From CADCTB01 sp038231955 (lineage in GTDB: Bacteria; Actinomycetota; Acidimicrobiia; Acidimicrobiales; AC-14): 7,004 bases of DNA. A model generated the notes under the pieces. That model saw only the letters and a program-made list of their open reading frames with translations, was not told where the DNA came from and did not search any database. Below are positions 5,389 to 7,004 of the stretch, piece after piece (the stretch's first letter is position 1; every line of letters starts with the position of its first letter). A program made the translations under genes and the position numbers. The DNA lies in NCBI GenBank assembly GCA_038231955.1, contig JBBSIS010000168.1:1-7004 (forward strand), read 5' to 3'.

Positions 5389-6299
5389 TCTCCGGCGAGC
5401 CTAGCGGGAGCGCCGTCGGCGCCGGCCGGGGCGGCAGCTTCCCCGTAGAGGTCGCGACCCCCCCACCACCGGATCCGGAACAGGTCGCGCAGCATCCGGA
5501 GGGCGTCGATCCCGACGCGGACCGACGATGTCTCCGAGTTGGCCAGGGCCACGGGGACCTCTTTGAGGGTCAGGCGATAGCGCTCGACCAGATGGAAAAC
5601 TTCCACGTCGAAGGCGAACCCGTCGACGCGGGCACGGGAGAACAACCGCTGTGCGGCATCGGAGCGGAACGCCTTCAGACCGCACTGGGTATCCCGGTAC
5701 TGGCCCAGGAGCACGGCGAGGGTGAGGGCGTTGAAAACCCTCCCGCTGAGCTCGCGCAGGCGCCGGCCGCGAACCAGGGTGGTGGCCTCTATGTGCTTGC
5801 GGCTCCCGACCACCACGTCGTAGCCCGCCTCGACCTCGGCGAGGAGCCGGAGCAGCTGGTGGGGCGGATAGGACAGATCGGCGTCGGTGAAGGCGACGGT
5901 GCGGCCTCGGGCCGCAAGCATCCCCGCCCGGACGGCGGCGCCTTTGCCCCGGTTGAGGGGCAGCACGAGCACCTGGTCGGCGCCGGCGCACCGGGCCTGC
6001 TCGGCAGTGTCGTCGTCGGATCCGTCGTCGACGACAATCACCTCGAGGTCGTCTGTGCCGAGCTCAGCCAAGGCGGCCCTGACCTCGCCGAGTGTGGCCG
6101 CGATGCGTCGGCCCTCGGAGAAGGCAGGGATGACGACGGTCATGCGACGGGAGCCGGGCGCCACGTCGCGATCGACCGGTGAGCGTTGGCCGGTGCGCAC
6201 CTCGGCCAGCAGCGCCCGCCGACGGGCCGCGGCCCGCCCCGACAGCGCGGCCGTCGTGAGCGCCCCTACGGCCAGCCGCCGTCGCGACCGCACCATCAT
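5385..6299 (-). CDS. GT2 glycosyltransferase, polyprenyl-phosphate hexose synthase type
   Basis: The 304-residue product has a GT-A fold typical of dolichyl/polyprenyl-phosphate mannose or glucose synthases (DPM1/ALG5-like). These move a sugar from GDP-Man or UDP-Glc to a lipid phosphate at the cytosolic membrane face. Motifs in order: TVVIPAF (54-60), VVDDGS (89-94), LNRGKGAAVRAGM (115-127), the metal site TDADLSYPP (138-146), GSR (165-167), RDTQCGLKAFR (202-212) and DGFAFDVEV (226-234). No C-terminal membrane domain is present. Residues 1-52 include an Arg-rich stretch around a short hydrophobic segment (LAVGALTTAALSG), perhaps a weak membrane contact. ATG 6299 overlaps the deacetylase stop by four bases and is preferred. 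ATG 6143 would start exactly at the catalytic domain and remains possible. The in-frame start at 6413 lies inside the previous gene and is rejected. Donor sugar and acceptor are not determined. Confidence 0.88.
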   Translation of the reverse strand: MMVRSRRRLAVGALTTAALSGRAAARRRALLAEVRTGQRSPVDRDVAPGSRRMTVVIPAFSEGRRIAATLGEVRAALAELGTDDLEVIVVDDGSDDDTAEQARCAGADQVLVLPLNRGKGAAVRAGMLAARGRTVAFTDADLSYPPHQLLRLLAEVEAGYDVVVGSRKHIEATTLVRGRRLRELSGRVFNALTLAVLLGQYRDTQCGLKAFRSDAAQRLFSRARVDGFAFDVEVFHLVERYRLTLKEVPVALANSETSSVRVGIDALRMLRDLFRIRWWGGRDLYGEAAAPAGADGAPARLAGE

Positions 6300-7004
6300 C
6301 GGGGGGCGGGCAGGTCGGCGTAGCGGGCCAGTGAGAATCCCCGCCGTTCGACGGCCCTGCGGCTCTCGGGGGCCAGGAGCATGTCGAGCTCGTCCTTCCA
6401 CGTGTAGTCCCACCGGTAACGGCTGCGGTCGGCGTCGTCGCCCTCGCCCGGATGGGTGCCCAGCTCGGCGCTGCGGGCACCCCGGGCCACAAAGCCGTCA
6501 AGGGCGGCGACGAGGCCACCACCGTCGAGGTGCCCGGCCTCGTCCACGCCCGATGCGTCGTCGGCGAACAGCAGCCCGGCGCCCCGTGCCGCCGCGGCCA
6601 GGGCGGCGGCCAACCGGTTGACGACGGCGGCGACGGGATGGCGACGATGGGAGCGCGGAACCCTCACCGCCGGGATCCCGTGGGTCAAGGCCAGGCCGAC
6701 GACGACGGGGCGGACGGACGGCCACAGATGGACGTGCTGGTGACTGTCGAGGTGGGAGATGGGCACACCGAGCGCGGCGACTGCGCCGATCTGCGCGCCG
6801 AACTCCCGCCGCAGATCGTCGGGGTCGACCCGCCCGGCCGACGCCCGACCCAGGAACACCCGCCACGAGCTCGCCAGCCGACCCCGGCGGTCGACGAGGG
6901 ACGGGATCTCCCTCGCGGCCAGCAATGGCGGGTCCTCGCCCACGGCGGCCAGGTGGACGCCGACGCCGAGCCCCGCCTCGTCGGCCAACCAGGCGCCGGT
7001 GGGC
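6296..7004 (-). CDS. ChbG/YdjC (HpnK-like) carbohydrate deacetylase, partial (5' end beyond the right edge)
   Basis: Members of this family remove N-acetyl groups from acetylated amino sugars such as chito-oligosaccharides, or act on hopanoid glycosides (HpnK), using a bound metal. The last 235 residues are visible and the frame stays open to base 7004; the first codons read PTGAWLADEAG. Conserved blocks are GVGVHL (His17 of the fragment), the metal/active-site block HLDSHQHVHLWP (about 84-95) and ELGTHPGE (about 180-187). The usual C-terminal end follows, with KDELDMLL and GFSLARYADL. The N-terminal NADDxG metal motif, about 40-60 residues further upstream, is outside the window. A TTG at 6988 is in frame but is not the start. 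The stop overlaps the glycosyltransferase ATG by four bases, so the two products may act on one glycoconjugate. Family assignment is firm; the substrate is unknown. Confidence 0.88.
   Translation of the reverse strand, partial: PTGAWLADEAGLGVGVHLAAVGEDPPLLAAREIPSLVDRRGRLASSWRVFLGRASAGRVDPDDLRREFGAQIGAVAALGVPISHLDSHQHVHLWPSVRPVVVGLALTHGIPAVRVPRSHRRHPVAAVVNRLAAALAAAARGAGLLFADDASGVDEAGHLDGGGLVAALDGFVARGARSAELGTHPGEGDDADRSRYRWDYTWKDELDMLLAPESRRAVERRGFSLARYADLPAPR

Noticed and set aside
4396..5448. Plus-strand frame of 350 residues opposite manB
   Set aside because: A shadow of manB codons, low-complexity Gly/Glu/Val-rich, with no domain signature.
6300..6413. Longer glycosyltransferase start at 6413
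   Set aside because: It would overlap the deacetylase by over 110 bases and adds a Pro/Arg-rich stretch; the ATGA junction at 6299-6296 is the natural start.

Overview
All convincing genes lie on the minus strand, so the window is read from right to left. The DNA is strongly GC-rich, with long open shadow frames on the opposite strand. The gene content (a ManB mutase, a small Trm112-like protein, an archaeal-style bifunctional glucose/mannose-phosphate isomerase and S-adenosylhomocysteine hydrolase in series) is what I would expect from a high-GC Actinomycetota genome. It could be one of the less-studied classes such as Acidimicrobiia, but the sequence alone does not settle the lineage. Related mutase / small protein / isomerase / sahH neighbourhoods are known in Streptomyces and Mycobacterium, as far as I recall.

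Region 7004 to 1304 (minus strand) looks like one long transcription unit of six genes. They are a ChbG/YdjC-family carbohydrate deacetylase (its start lies beyond the right edge), a GT2 glycosyltransferase of the polyprenyl-phosphate sugar synthase type, a phosphomanno/phosphoglucomutase, a 79-residue Trm112-like protein, a bifunctional phosphoglucose/phosphomannose isomerase, and S-adenosylhomocysteine hydrolase. Four of the five junctions overlap by 1 or 4 bases, which suggests translational coupling. The exception is an 84-96 base leader before the isomerase. It holds a perfect 10-bp hairpin that buries the isomerase Shine-Dalgarno sequence. Taken together, the isomerase makes mannose-6-phosphate from fructose-6-phosphate, the mutase makes mannose-1-phosphate (or glucose-1-phosphate), and the GT2 enzyme could load the activated sugar onto a lipid carrier. 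SahH clears the by-product of methyltransferases.

Region 1303 to 1205 is intergenic and holds a perfect 14-bp inverted repeat with a 25-base spacer, followed by a possible leaderless promoter for the next gene. Region 1204 to 500 is a ComF-family phosphoribosyltransferase with a long C-terminal tail outside the family domain. That tail overlaps the start and promoter of a vapBC-type toxin-antitoxin pair, which fills the left end. The VapC toxin frame (324 to 1) is cut by the window edge. It is recognisable only by translating the edge frame, and it shows three PIN-domain acidic residues.

I found no RNA gene, CRISPR array, insertion sequence or prophage signal. I do not see a clearly new biological system here. 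The most interesting points are the SD-sequestering hairpin, the unexplained inverted repeat, the toxin-antitoxin promoter nested in comF, and the combination of a sugar-lipid glycosyltransferase and deacetylase with the mannose-activation genes.
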